Origin: Castor canadensis
Taxonomy: Eukaryota > Chordata > Mammalia > Rodentia > Castoridae
Direction of reading: 5' to 3'
Length of the DNA stretch: 64,000 nucleotides
NCBI RefSeq assembly: GCF_047511655.1
Contig: NC_133398.1
Location: forward strand, 39,995,638-40,059,637
The notes beneath the pieces were generated by a model. It saw only the letters and a list, made by a program, of their open reading frames with translations. It did not search any database and was not told the origin of the DNA. Both the position numbers and the translations under genes were made by a program. This document shows, piece by piece, positions 36,531 to 48,109 of this stretch (positions are counted from its first letter, which is position 1; each line of letters starts with the position of its first letter).

Positions 36531-38351
36531 TTCACGTGCTTTTATGTTAACTTGACAAGAGGCTGACTGAAATTCAGCTCTGTATTGAGACTTTTGGTTG
36601 AACCAAGTATTTGTTCACATTTCCATCTTTAGTTTTGTTTTTGTTTTCTAAGTGAGGAACTGAAATAAAAGATAAACTTGGGCAGAGTCTATTGCATTTC
36701 TAAAAGTTCAGTTCATTTGTAAGTCACTCATAGGTAACAATATACATACATATGGTGAGGTACTTGAAGAAAATGCTTTTGGAACATTACAAATTGCTAT
36801 TGTTTAAGTACATCATTTTGCTTATTGGGCATTATGCTCTTGAAGACTGACACTACTGTAATCTTGTTCAGAAAACAGCACTTTGGAGCAGCACATGGTC
36901 TTCCACCATATGTCATGCCCTACATCCACATGTGTGAAGAGAAGACGGAGCACAATAGGCAGAGTTTGACTCATTGCGCATGTCTCTCCCTCTACAGGGA
37001 GACAGATTTCCAACTGCATAGCTTCACCTCTATGGACAGATAGCAGATAATGTAGCAGTGTTACAAAGAATAAAAAGGAACATTTAAAAACATCCATAAA
37101 ACTTGATATCTGGTCAGCAACAAGGAATGGCATGATAAGCTATGGGACATTAATAAAATGGTGTATTACAAAATTGTTAAGTGATCATTGAGAATACTAT
37201 GTAAAAAATGCTTAGGATATATTTAAAGGAGAAAAGAAAAAAAGTATTCTAATATACTATGTATACTGCAAGTGCATGTGGAGGAGGTCTGGCAGATGAG
37301 ATGCCAAAACAGGATACAGTAGTTCTGTTAGAATACTGGGATTGTGGGGTCTCAAAAATATGTCCTTTAATGTGATAAAAACAATATTGCAACAATAACA
37401 GCAAGTTCATCAACTAAGTGATGCTGTGGGTACAGAGGGGTTGATATTAACAGATAAATAGAGATCGGATCTTACAAAGGAGAAAAAATATTTTAAAAGA
37501 ATGAATCTCTGTTTCCTGAATTTGCCAACTTAATGAATTAAAGTCCACAGTATTGAAAACATTTTCTGAGGAGCTGTTTAGTAGTAGTTGGAAGAGAGAG
37601 CTTCAACTTAACCATAACTGGAATTTGTTTGCCAAGATGATTGCACTAGAAAATAAATCTTAAAATAGTTGTCTAAAATGGTCCAGCTTGCATATCCTGG
37701 CTGAATTCACGCTTAGAAATCACAAAATAGTTTGGGAAAAGAAACCATGTGCCTAATAACTAGGAATATAGAGCAAGAGATATTAAATAGAGAAATTTCA
37801 GAAATAGAATGCTTACTTAAAATTAATAGAAACAAGTATTTGGATTGACAACCAAATAAAGGAAACTAATGACTACTTAAATTTATATTTGTTTATATTA
37901 TTTTAAAGGCTACTAGGAACAGTTCTCTTGCCTGTTATGTTAGTGTTAACAATTTTCTAAAAAGGTTGATTGGAATGGATTGCTCTCTTCTCCTCTAAAA
38001 GGCAAGAGCGATCCCCTTTTCTTTTACCTCTGTTTAAAGGAGCAACAGTTTTACCCGAATAGTATTCACATGTGTTTATCTGGGGCACTGGGCTGCCTTA
38101 CTGCAAATAGGAGGGGTGGCTTAATATAATATGTTAAGAAAAATTCACACATCATACAATCACACATTTTATTCTTTCTGGTAAGCAAAGTTAAACATCC
38201 CAGCCCAACATTTGCAAACCATTCTTTTAGCACAGGAAAATATTCCCTCAAATGCATACGTTAGCATCCCAAGTAGGTAGATAGAAGAAGAAACAAACCT
38301 GAAATAGATTTCTTCTGAAATAGAACTTGGTAGTTGACTCTTGATTTGGAA

Positions 38352-38353
<2 letters not shown>

Positions 38354-38402
<49 letters not shown>
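38354..38402. repeat. (TG)n microsatellite
   Basis: About 24 uninterrupted TG units. Confidence 0.98.
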
Positions 38403-38404
<2 letters not shown>

Positions 38405-39049
38405 CATGTTAAGGAGTTGAGCTGGTTCTAAAACTTCAGAAAGTAACTTTTCCAAACCTCAAGCCATACTGGACACTTCTGAATATCTCCTTTTAGACCT
38501 GTGAAAGATTTGCTGAGTCTCTGTGAACATACTGTCTTGCTATCTCCTACTTCTAAAGATTTCAACAGTGGTAAACATATTAGAGGAAATTTTTGCTCCT
38601 GATAGTTATCCAATAATTTTCTCCTCTGTATAAATGATATCCCACTTTCAAAATGTACTAGAATTATTAAAAGGTATTGTGATTTTAAGAAAATATTTTC
38701 CACCTGTCTAAATAAATCCATTGCCAATTGCACTTAATGTAAAGCTGTGTAGATTACTTTGAGCTATTCCAACATTTAAGAATTTCTCCTCAAAAATACT
38801 TTACTCCTAACATCTTCAGTTTTAGTCCCAGGAATGTATTGTATTGAGTAAATAATATTTGGTAATAAAATACATCTGTGTTCACACATCTATGAAACTC
38901 TTTTGAGTAGTAGCTATTTAATCCATATCACATAATTTTGATCACGAATTGCATAACTTTGGCATGTACTTTGCTGTAACTCATTTCTTGGCAACATATA
39001 AACTGCCTTTGATATAACATAGAATATCCAAACTGGGAATGAATGATAG

Positions 39050-39150
39050 AAACAATGCAGTGTAAATCAGTCTCTTCCCCTCCCTCCTTTCGTAGAGTAG
39101 GAAACTGAAGTGGGAGAAGATAAAGTTTGCCCAAAATCACACCTATCATT
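39050..39150 (-). mobile_element. MIR SINE fossil
   Basis: TAGAGTAGGAAACTGAAGTG, then AGTTTGCCCAAAATCACACC, is the MIR core in reverse. Confidence 0.6.
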
Positions 39151-40031
39151 TTCCGACTTAAATTTAAGCTCTATTAAAATAATGACATACTTGTGATTTT
39201 AAACTTGATCTAAAGTTGATTTTAAGAGCATGATTCTTAAGACACAAAAATTGCTACCCTTAAGAAATTATGGTTGGACTTGAAGTACACAGAAGAGATA
39301 AGCTCCAAATTTTTGTCCTCAATTCACCTCTTGAGAGAAAGTGACTGAAATGATCTGATAACTTAAAATCATCATTCTTTGAGGGTTTCAAATAGTCCTG
39401 ATAATTCAATATTCTTCTGCCACTGGTTCATATGATATTCTTGTTGATTGTCTTTCATTTATTGTAGTTGACCAAGAGATATAAGAAATAAATTCTAGGA
39501 TACCATTGTGATATTTTTCCTCAGTTATAAAAAACTAGGAAAGAAAGAGACTTTTAATGTGTAAAGTTCACTGACCTGGTAAACTTAAAATCTGGGCTTC
39601 AGTTAAATCTAGTAGATTAACTCCTGTTTTGCTGTTATTTACAGTTTGTGGGGGTGTTGAACAAATGTACAAAATAATGATACTTCCAAAGGTTTGTATT
39701 TCATACAAATCTTGCATACTGTTTCAAACTATCAATTTTATAATTTTTAGATTTTAAAAGACATGTAGTAATTACCAGTACATGTGTCTCAGAAATGTTA
39801 AAAACACTTGGATATATATGCAAAATTTGTTGTGTCCTAATGAAAACAAATTCTAGTCTATGAAAATATTACATCAAGTTGTCTTGCACTTGGTAAGGAA
39901 ATTATACACGAGTGATAGTAAATGTTTAAGATTTTCAGATAAAGACCCAGCAAATCAATTTAAATGAAGAGCTTAAGAAATAAACACAGCTATCTAAAAT
40001 ATTAATTTTTCACATAAATAGTCACACTTAC

Positions 40032-40037
40032 TTTATT
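40032..40037 (-). promoter_or_regulatory. TMEM215: Candidate TMEM215 poly(A) signal (nearest to the stop)
   Basis: Plus-strand TTTATT reads AATAAA on the minus strand, about 620 bases past the stop. Downstream transcript sequence is U/G-containing (GTGTGACTATTTATGTG). Further canonical hexamers lie at 39458 and 38168, so this may be only one of several sites. Confidence 0.4.
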
Positions 40038-40655
40038 TGAAACCATGATCTTGTTTGAGGAAAACACTATAAAACTAAATTACACAATTCAACTTTTTTT
40101 TTAACTCTCCATCCTCCAAAACCATCCCATCTAATGAGGGTTTAACTATTTTACCTTCACTTTTTTTTTCTTTCAGCAATTACCAAGTGTGCAAACCTTT
40201 TCAATAGGTAAAAACAATTTCTTACAATGGAACACTAATTTTTTTCTTTCAAATTCTTTAGCTATGAAGCACCTCCATCTCCCTTGGATAACCCATGCAT
40301 CCTGTCCTGCTTGGCATCTACAGCCCTTTCTAGACTTATCTTGCTTTCAGCAGGTGCCAATAGCTCTTTGCTGAAAGCATTCAACATTGTTTACATTGTT
40401 AAGAAGCAATCGGAACTGCCTCCTTTCCTACTCACTGCCTCTTGCAGTGTCCTTAACTCTCACCACCCTTCTCTAAAATGTGCCCCCTACATGCCTATTT
40501 ACATGATTCTCAGGCACCAGGGGCTGCACATGGATCACATACCACATCAGTTTCTAACATGGGAAGGCTGTTGGAGCAGAGCAATTTCTTTCCATTGGGA
40601 GTTGAGTGTAGTCATGTTTCTATCAACACAGCCACCAGACGCTTGTATGCAAAGA
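40038..40655 (-). other. TMEM215: Predicted proximal 3' UTR of TMEM215
   Basis: The sequence directly follows the CDS stop to the nearest AATAAA. It has no interspersed repeat and is probably part of the last exon. Plus-strand open frames here (for example 40284-40820) run antisense into the CDS and are shadows. Confidence 0.55.
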
Positions 40656-41357
40656 TTAGACTATTGTCTCATGGTCCCACGTGCCTTGACTCTGATTGAT
40701 GTAGCAACAGTATCTGTCATAGGGGCTGTTTTGCTTATAGGAGCAAACGATGATACTGTCCTGGGGCACAAAGAAGATGCTGTCCTCTGGCTCAGGGCAA
40801 TCAGATCTGTCCCAGGCTGAGCCCTTGGCGTCCAAGGCACTGTAGGCGAGGGAACTGCCCGAGGGACAATAGCCATCCAGGTATCTGGACGTCTCCTCCC
40901 GACGCCCGCTCTGGACCAGGCTCTGGCATTCTCCTTCCTGCGTGGGTGTAGTGATGGAGCCGGCCATAGGCAGCTCACCCTGCCCCTGTGGGAGCGGCTT
41001 CCCTCTGAGGCCTGCCTTCTTAGCCAGCTCATCTGAGCTGCCCTTGCCTGACTCCAGATCCGAAGGGGTCCTCAGCAGTTCCACCACCTCTTTGTCCTTG
41101 GGTTTCCGGAAGCAGGGCAATTTGCGGACCCAGAGCAGCTCATTTTCTGGCCACTTGGTGCATCCCTCGGTTTTCCTAGCCAAGGCAATGGCTGCGATGC
41201 CTGGTAGGCAGATGGCTGGCCCGATGGCCAGGAGGGGGATGTTTCCCAGAGTCTCTCCCTTCATCCCAGAGACAGTGAACATGAAACCAAACACCAGGAA
41301 GACACTAACCAGGGCCACCACCAGCCCAGTCCTTGGATTAATGTCATCAGGCCGCAT
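40656..41357 (-). CDS. TMEM215: TMEM215, transmembrane protein 215
   Basis: A complete single-exon CDS of 233 codons plus TAA. I recognise the protein as mammalian TMEM215; human is 235 residues by my recollection. The start is fixed by the conserved N-terminus MRPDDINPRTG and an A at -3. Two hydrophobic segments are visible, about residues 11-31 (GLVVALVSVFLVFGF...) and 41-61 (LLAIGPAICLPGIAAIALA), followed by a long polar, probably cytosolic, tail. The tail has conserved stretches around 65-105 and 185-233 and a variable, low-complexity middle near 120-150. The C-terminus HETIV fits a class I PDZ ligand (T-I-V). The family is described as an ER membrane protein that protects endothelial cells from BIK-linked ER-to-mitochondria calcium transfer; nothing in this sequence tests that. 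The frame is intact, with no stops or frameshifts. It is the only gene in the window. Confidence 0.98.
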   Translation of the reverse strand: MRPDDINPRTGLVVALVSVFLVFGFMFTVSGMKGETLGNIPLLAIGPAICLPGIAAIALARKTEGCTKWPENELLWVRKLPCFRKPKDKEVVELLRTPSDLESGKGSSDELAKKAGLRGKPLPQGQGELPMAGSITTPTQEGECQSLVQSGRREETSRYLDGYCPSGSSLAYSALDAKGSAWDRSDCPEPEDSIFFVPQDSIIVCSYKQNSPYDRYCCYINQSQGTWDHETIV

Positions 41358-41414
41358 CTTTCACTCCATCCAGGTTGGGGGCTGCTTGCTGGCCGGGAGA
41401 AGAGTTCCTCTCTT

Positions 41415-41553
41415 CTGTCAGAGGTGAAACCACAGTGAGTTAAAAAAAAATTCAGTCCAAGTACCCATCCACCAACTCTGTCTCTTGCTGGTCTGGCTGT
41501 TTGTCTCTGCCTCTCTACTTGCCTTTCAATTCTGGTCTCTTATCTATCTTGCA

Positions 41554-41599
<46 letters not shown>

Positions 41600-41712
41600 C
41601 TACCCCTCACTACCTCCCTCCCTCCCTCCCTCCTTTCCTATTGCAACCCTTGTCTGTCTCACATAAATATGCACCAATTGCTCCAAGGAGCAGTCGCGGG
41701 TCACCGAGTTAC
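41415..41712 (-). other. TMEM215: Predicted TMEM215 5' UTR intron
   Basis: Minus-strand donor CTCAG|GTAACT (GT at 41712-41711) and acceptor CTGACAG|AAGAG (AG ending at 41415) bound a 298-base intron that contains the (TC)n repeat. The acceptor lies 57 bases before the ATG. Fits a two-exon gene with the CDS confined to exon 2. This is a motif-based inference; transcript data would settle it. Confidence 0.6.
41557..41634. repeat. (TC)n and (CTCC)n simple repeats
   Basis: 41557-41597 is about 20 TC units; 41612-41634 is a CCTC/CTCC run. On the TMEM215 strand these read as GA and GGAG purine runs in the predicted intron. Confidence 0.97.
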
Positions 41713-42115
41713 CTGAGGTTTCCTGCCACCTCCCGTAGGGACAGAGGAGTCTGAGTCTCCCTAGGAACCGTCGCAGCAGCTGGCCCTCGGTTCTTTGGGA
41801 GGAAAGCCTGGTTTCTCCCACTGACACTGCATCCAGGAGCTGGGACGTGGGAGAGTCCTTTCCCAGTCGGTCCCAGAGCTCAGCAAGCGGAGCCTGGGCG
41901 CCGCTGGGCGCCGACTCCGCGCTCAGAGGCAGAGGGCGCTGGAGCGAGGACTTCGCGCAGAAGGAGGGAAAACGGCGCGAGCTGGCCGGGTTGCATCACG
42001 TTCGCGTCCCAGCAGCTGGAAACAAAAACGGACGCGCGGGGGCGCGAGGGGGTGGAACCCCGGGGAGCGGCCGCCCGCTGAGGGGCTGTGCAAGATCTCT
42101 CCTCCGCCCGGGAGG
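41713..42115 (-). other. TMEM215: Predicted non-coding first exon of TMEM215 with two uORFs
   Basis: Bounded on the right by the expected start about 30 bases after the TATA box and on the left by the predicted donor. It holds two complete AUG-started upstream ORFs: 41996-41880 (38 codons) and 41832-41761 (23 codons). Neither reaches the main AUG. The 41832 AUG has a weak context (T at -3). Exon limits are predicted only. Confidence 0.5.
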
Positions 42116-42139
42116 CTGAGCAGGTGGCTGGACCCGCTT

Positions 42140-42147
42140 CTTTTATA
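42140..42147 (-). promoter_or_regulatory. TMEM215: TATA box of TMEM215
   Basis: The minus strand reads CCCTATAAAAGAAG, with TATAAAAG matching the consensus, placed inside the CpG island upstream of the CDS. The expected start site is near 42112-42116. Confidence 0.72.
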
Positions 42148-42475
42148 GGGCGCCGAGAAGGGAACTCAGGCGGGTTTGCCCACGGGGCAGCGGTTGGCCT
42201 GTCCGCGTCTGGGTTCCAAGTTTTAGACGCCGGCTGGAGAGGTCCTCGGACATCCGCAACCTTCTCCAGTTACAAGTCCGAGCGATCCGACTGCCCGGAC
42301 AGTAGCCCTGTTTGGGTTCGTCTCGACCTCGCGGCTCCTGGGTACCGAGGGCTCGGTGCCCCTCTTGGGACCCGGTGCCTGCGGACCGCTCAGGGCGCGC
42401 TGAAGCTGCCGTGACGTGGAGCTGGCTGCGCGCCCAGTCTGCGCGGGCCTGAGTTGGTTAGCGGTGACCCGCGGG

Positions 42476-43309
42476 TTCCCCGCTGTGTTGTGTGTTGGGT
42501 GAGGCACCAGAGTGCCTTCCCCCAGACCTGGCATAGGGTGGCCTCGGGACCTCAATCCCATTTGGATGCGGCTGTAGTTCCAGCCAGGCGGGCTGGGGCA
42601 AGGAAGAAGGGATCCTTTTCCCCTTCCTCCCCCTTCTCCAGCTAGTTAGGAGAAGGGGCCTTGACCTGAGGGGTTAGGTCTGCCACCTTGCCATACTGCT
42701 GGTGTAGAGAACCTAACACTTCTTCCCAGTTCGTGGTCCACAAGTTGTTCGGGTCACTCAGTCCCAGGGGCGAGACTGGGGATTTGGCTCTGATTCTTCA
42801 ACAGGGCTACCCATTTAGGGTAGAGGTCGTGGGGAACAGAATAGTGAGGTGCATTCTTTCACTTCCAGGCGCTGCCTTGATGGAAAGAATTTTGACATCT
42901 GGACCTTCCCCACGTAAACTAGCTGTGTGTTCCTCCGGCAAGTGGCTTAATCTTTCTGCAAATCAGTAGGCCCAGCTGTAAAGTGAAAATATTACCACAA
43001 AATGTATGAGAGAATAGTGTGAAGATTAAATAAATATAAAGTTCCTAGCACAATGTGTTGGTGCATGGGTCTTGTTCAAAAAACGGTTGAAATATGTTCT
43101 TTTTCCTAGTGTGTCATCATGATCACTATTTTGTTCATCATGAAAAGACCTGTCTGTGGTACTAAGAACTTATGTCTTTATCCACTAGGCGAAGACCAGT
43201 GGAAGTATTTTTTTAATTAGGATATTCATTGTACAAGGGAGATTCCTGGTGACATTTCCAAATAGGCTTATATTGTGCATTGGTTAGATGGTCCCCACCA
43301 TCTATCCCC
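42476..43309. other. TMEM215 upstream flank, with a MIR
   Basis: Unique sequence apart from a MIR at about 42893-43068 on the plus strand (ACTAGCTGTGTGTTCCTCCG, then GTGAAGATTAAATAAATATA). No further gene recognised. Confidence 0.5.
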
Positions 43310-43997
43310 TGTGGGGAGTGGATTATGAGAAGCCTATGACAACTCGACAAAGCACAGTTGTGTCAAATAATCCCAGGCTGAATTTGGCACAGCCAAGTGT
43401 GTGAAGGCAAAATGCAGCACAGCAGCTTTTCCTAAATTGTTTACATTCAGAGAAGCAGGATTGCAGGTTTCTCTTGTTACAATGTCACACTACTCCACCA
43501 GAACTGTTGCTCCACCTTCTTGTTTGTAAAAGACTCACTGAGGGTGGACGGGGAGGTTTGATGGGATTGAATTGGAAGATGGTTGGATTGGTGGGCTGCT
43601 TGCGAGAATGCTGCTGCTGCTGCTGGCTGTTGGGTATCTGCGAGTCTGAGGACCACGTCTTTAAGAGAGAACATGGAATAGTGCAAGTCTGAGGGCTAAG
43701 ACTTTAAGAGAGATTAAGGAAAACACGGGACAATGTGAATCTAAGGAAAGAGACTTTAAAGAATAGAAAAGAAGCAAGGTTGTAAAGAATAATAAAGAAG
43801 TACGGCTTTAAAGAATAGAGAAGAAAAGAAGCAAAGTAAAAGAAGAGACTAATAGAGAAAAGAAGTAACGAGGCTGCTGTGCATCTCCATCCGAGTGCCG
43901 AGCACACCTGGCCCCAACTTTCTGCATGTCTATCTTCTATCGTTTGTCCTTTCTGCATCTCCAGTAGCCCCCAGTTAGGTTCGGTAGGAATAGAGCT
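43310..43997 (+). mobile_element. Solo ERV LTR, copy A
   Basis: It starts TGTGGGGAGTGGATTATGAG and shares a collinear series of blocks with the minus-strand repeat at 49985-51062. Shared text includes GAGAAGCCTATGACAACTCG, CAGCAGCTTTTCCTAAATTG, AGCACACCTGGCCCCAACTT and CCAGTTAGGTTCGGTAGG near the right end. It has a TATA-like TTTGTAAAAGACTC near 43522 and short internal repeats of an AGTCTGAGG/AAGACTTTAAGAGAG unit. No internal retroviral coding region adjoins it, so it is a solo LTR. The family name is unknown to me. Confidence 0.8.
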
Positions 43998-46900
43998 CGA
44001 GAAAGCTCTGGAGATTCCCCCTCCTCCCCATGACACTTAAAGCAATTGCAAGCGGTTTCGTTGTTCTATTTCATATAGGAAGTCCATCAACCATATTCCC
44101 TCACCTTAATCTCTTTCATTCTCCCTCCCCTCCCACAAGTACCTCCCCTTACTGCACCCATTTTACAGTCCCGCTGTTTGTTATTAATTTCTAAGTCAAT
44201 GTTCAAAGGGGTTTCTCAAAATATCCCTGCTGAGAGTATACTTTACTTTGGTCCCTTTGACGCCTTCCAGTGGAAGTATTTTAAGCTAAGATGGATACAC
44301 AGACATTCAGTTTTTGACAGATAGTAAGAACAGGTGAGCAGACAGGTTGGGGGAGGGGAATCTGGAAGCAGGGAGACTTGTTAGGAGGGCAGGTCATAAG
44401 CCAGGCAAGACAGAATGTGTGCCTAGGAATATCAGGTTACTAGAAGTGATTAGAAGAAAGCTAATCTGAAGGCTTTTTAAGGGTTATTTGGAACACAAGG
44501 AAGGGAGAGGGAGGAGGAGCCAAGACTGATTCCCAAGTTTCTCACTCTTTCAGCTAGGTGGATCAGTAACCAGGTTCCTTGGTTTTCACTCCGTTATATA
44601 GTTTGAGTGTCTTCTGTACTCATGCAAATTATATAGCTGCTGCACCTTTGGGCACAGAATCATTTAAGAAGGAAGAAAGGAGAAAAGGCAGAGGACAAAA
44701 GTGATGCGCTAGTTGTTTGGTTCTTTGTATCAGGAAAATGATAGTTTTCCTAATAGGCATTTGCTTACAATTGTCCAGAAGGATATGATATGGGCTCAAA
44801 TGAGCCTGGGAAAGCAAGTCTGGTTGCTTTACAGATCCATTGCAGCTCTGAAAGTAAATCAGGTGATTGTTAAGGAACAGGGAGAATGAATATAGGGAAG
44901 CAACTGGCTGCATGTATTCCAACTGTTGAACATTTTCCTTCCAATTTTCCTTTCCGCTCCTTCCTTTACTGACACCTATCTTGATTTTTCTCCATCTCCC
45001 TGGTTACTCATTTAAAGACACTTCCTAGACTTCTCTTTATTTTAATTTTTGGACAGACTTCTTAGATATCAATGTTCAGTTGGTTTGGTCCTTATTACTC
45101 CACTTTTCTGATTTTTCTTCCTCCTTGTTCTGTAATAGTTTCAAACAACCCTCATAGACTGACAACTCCTAAATCTCTTTAACTCATCCTCTTCCCTCAA
45201 CTTCAGATCTATAACTGTTGTCTGTATGATATGGCTATCTGGATAGTGTATGGACTCAACATGACACAACTTGAACTCATTATATCTCCTCCAAACTTGT
45301 CCTTTCTCATTTCACCCCATCATTACTCCCATTTGCCAACCAAGAATATTTGGAATTGTCCTCTACTCTTTTCTTTCCCTAACAACCTACAACCAGTGAG
45401 TCACTCAGGTCATCATAATTTTACCTCCTAAATCACTTGATTATCCCCTGGTCTACTTGTGACCCAGTGGAAATCACATTACCTTCCTGGGCATTAACTT
45501 CTTAATGGAACAATGATTTTGGATGAGGAGCTACGTGATATCCATTTCAGCTCAAATGTTCCATGGGTCTCTGGCAGTCACTTCTGTAGGATTGAGCTGA
45601 TGTCAGTGCCAATCCTACAGAATCCTACATGGGTGCTCCCAGCAGAGTGCTGGAAATGTAGTTGGATTCTAAAGAAAGCAAGGTTGCTGAGCAGAGGTCT
45701 CCTTTCATACAAACATCTAATTCCACTCTGACTTTTAAGCCAGGCAGTTCAGTACTTAGGCAATAGATAAGGCCCATGCATAAAACCACAGGAAACTTCA
45801 ATTACTGCTTAATAATAAGCCTCTTTCTCCAAGCAGTTCCTTCTTGGAGGTAATTTCAATGGCCTTTGAACAGCAGGTATACTTGCCCAAGTCAGCAGCA
45901 ATATTGGACAGAGGTGGGAGATATCACTCAGAGACAGATAAGGCACGCCTAGTATTTAATTTCTTGCCCATATGGGCCAATTGCACTAGCATTTGAAAAC
46001 CTTAATCAGTTCTTACAATGCTGTAAGCATATACAACTGTGTTAAAAAGCCTTTCATTATAGAAGAAAATTCAGGCTGTAATGAGGCCTTGGCAGGTAGG
46101 TGTTTCAGAATGAAACACAGAACCCTTTATTTTTGAAATTATAGAAATCATGGCATGCTAGCATTTGAAGATACCTTGCAGATTATTTACCCCAATGCCC
46201 TATTGTACAAAGGAAATCCAGAAAAGTTTCATTCATTGATCACTACTTGAATGTTTATTATGTGTTTGGCACTGTGATAAGTACAAGTCAAATAAGACAT
46301 GGTCTACTTTGATAGAACTAATATAGAACAGTGTGCATTAGTTGGAACAGGACAGATTATATGGTAGCAGCAAAAGATCTCCAGATCTCAAAGACTACAT
46401 GCTCATACTTCATGTCTATAATGGGTCAGTAGTAGCCTGCTCCATGTTGTCTTCACTCTAGGCTTTAAACTGACAAATTAGCCTTCATTAGGACTGTTGC
46501 CAGTCTTATAGCAGAGGGACAAAGGAGCAGAGTCAACCACATGCTGGCTTGTAAAGCTCATAGCCTTGACTTTGTCATCACTCCATCTGTCAAGTTCCTT
46601 CTTGTTTCATGTCACTTCTTTATCCAGCTCAGCTATCCTGCCTTTATAGGATACTAGAGTTTTTGGAACTCCTGAAATTTTGAAGAATTGAAGATGAGAG
46701 CTTTTAATCCAGTTACCACAAAAAAATTGTATTTGTTGTTGAGACTAACTGGTATTTGCAGTATTGTGCAGGAAAGGTCAGTGAGCATTGAAGATCATAT
46801 TCTCCAGTGTGAGATTGGTCTCTTTCTGGTATAACAGTAGACCAGATGTGCTTGGAAGCACAATGAGGTCCTTCTTTGGACATTTCCTGGTACTTGTCCT

Positions 46901-48109
46901 CTAGCCTTTCAGTCTCTTTTGGTTTTAGATTTTTAGCTCCTGGGCCTGAGAATCCTTGTGACATGGATCCTATCTACCTTCTTTCTGTATTAGGGAGGCT
47001 CTTTTGGTTGAAGTAACAGAAGTTCATTGGAGGTTGCCTAAGTTGGAAAAAAATGAGGCCTTTCCTGGGATTTTCCAGAGTGATCAAGGGCAGGAAGATG
47101 GCTGAACCCTTTTAAAGAGGTGAAATCAGAGACTCAAATATTACCAGACCTTTCTTTCTGATGCTCATTTTTCTCTGGGAATGTTTTTGTTCTTCCCTTT
47201 CTTTGTCAATATTACTTTCCTCTTTGTCTCTGGTTTCCAGGTGGAACACCATGGCCCCAGTAGTGTATCTGTAGTCTGGCTGTACACATATTATCAAGTG
47301 AGTCTTCTAGAGAAAGAGGGGCTAATCTAGTACTCTTTAGTCCCAGGGAAAGAATTCGTTGTATCATTTTGGGATCACTTCTGGTAGCTGTTAACTGACA
47401 TGGTTGCCAGGAACTCCTTTGCTACAGTAGGGGTAATAGTGCCCAGAGGGAAAAGATGGGGCAATTTTCTGATACCTAAACTGTTGATTTAAGAATCACC
47501 TGCTATACCTTCTACCATTTAACATCTTTTAGAGTCTAAATTAATTCTGCTTGAGAACAGAATCCATAGCTCTGATTTCAAATAGGGAGTATGAACATAT
47601 CCAACATTGCAAGAAAATTATTAACATGATATACCTTGCTAAAGGATAATGTTTATAAGAAATACATACAGACAACTAGAAAGCTTTATGGAGATACTTT
47701 GAAGAAAATAGGAATAGCGTGTGTATCAATGGAAAGACTGTGGTAAAGATTTCAACTCTTCAATTAATTTATAGGCTTTGACACAATTCCACTTAAAATC
47801 CCAGTGGAAATTCTCTTGGATCTTGAAAAAAAAAGACTCTTAAAGTACATCAGGGAAATCACACATATAAATAGTGATATAAATAGCAATAAATCCAAGA
47901 CTTCACTAACCACATATGAAAATAAATAATTTTGGAGGGCAGTAATGGAATTTAAACTCAGAGCCTCACACTTGCTAGTCAGCCACTTTGCCAGCTCAAA
48001 AATAAATAAATTCAATAACTACAATAAAACATAGTAATATTATAATGGCAGTATATAAATAATTTTAACTCTAAAAGTTAAAAGACAAAAGTATTTCAAA
48101 TAAGTGTAG
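43998..48109. other. Long unique stretch with a few ancient repeat remnants
   Basis: Mostly unassigned. 46140-46330 resembles MIR/L2 remnants (CATTCATTGATCACTACTTG, then TTATTATGTGTTTGGCACTG). No open frame carries a motif; the longest are 97-110 codons. Confidence 0.45.
47935..47998 (-). mobile_element. Diverged tRNA-like SINE
   Basis: ATTTAAACTCAGAGCCTCAC then CTTGCTAGTCAGCCACTTTG matches the family in reverse. Confidence 0.65.

Larger units (their letters stand above)
36544..40031. other. Unique region downstream of TMEM215
   Basis: About 3.5 kb with little repeat content: a (TG)n run at 38354 and a probable MIR at 39050-39150. It may hold a longer TMEM215 3' UTR. Additional minus-strand AATAAA motifs occur at 39458-39463 and 38168-38173. 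No open frame here has a recognisable motif. Confidence 0.45.
41690..42475. promoter_or_regulatory. TMEM215: CpG island over the TMEM215 promoter and exon 1
   Basis: A GC-rich segment dense in CpG (for example GCGGCCGCCCGC and ACGGACGCGCGGGGGCGCGA). It is the only such segment in an otherwise CpG-poor window. It sits immediately 5' of TMEM215 and includes the TATA box. Open frames within it on both strands are composition artefacts. Confidence 0.88.

Noticed and set aside
40284..41427. Plus-strand open frames across TMEM215 as an antisense gene
   Set aside because: They are shadows of the TMEM215 coding strand and its 3' UTR, without motifs or independent promoter signals.
41557..41634. TC/CTCC tract as a functional promoter polypurine element
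   Set aside because: It lies in the predicted intron downstream of the start and looks like an ordinary microsatellite; no evidence of function.
42223..42561. Long open frames on both strands in the CpG island as possible genes
   Set aside because: GC-rich sequence has few stops by chance. The frames overlap on opposite strands and have no family motifs.
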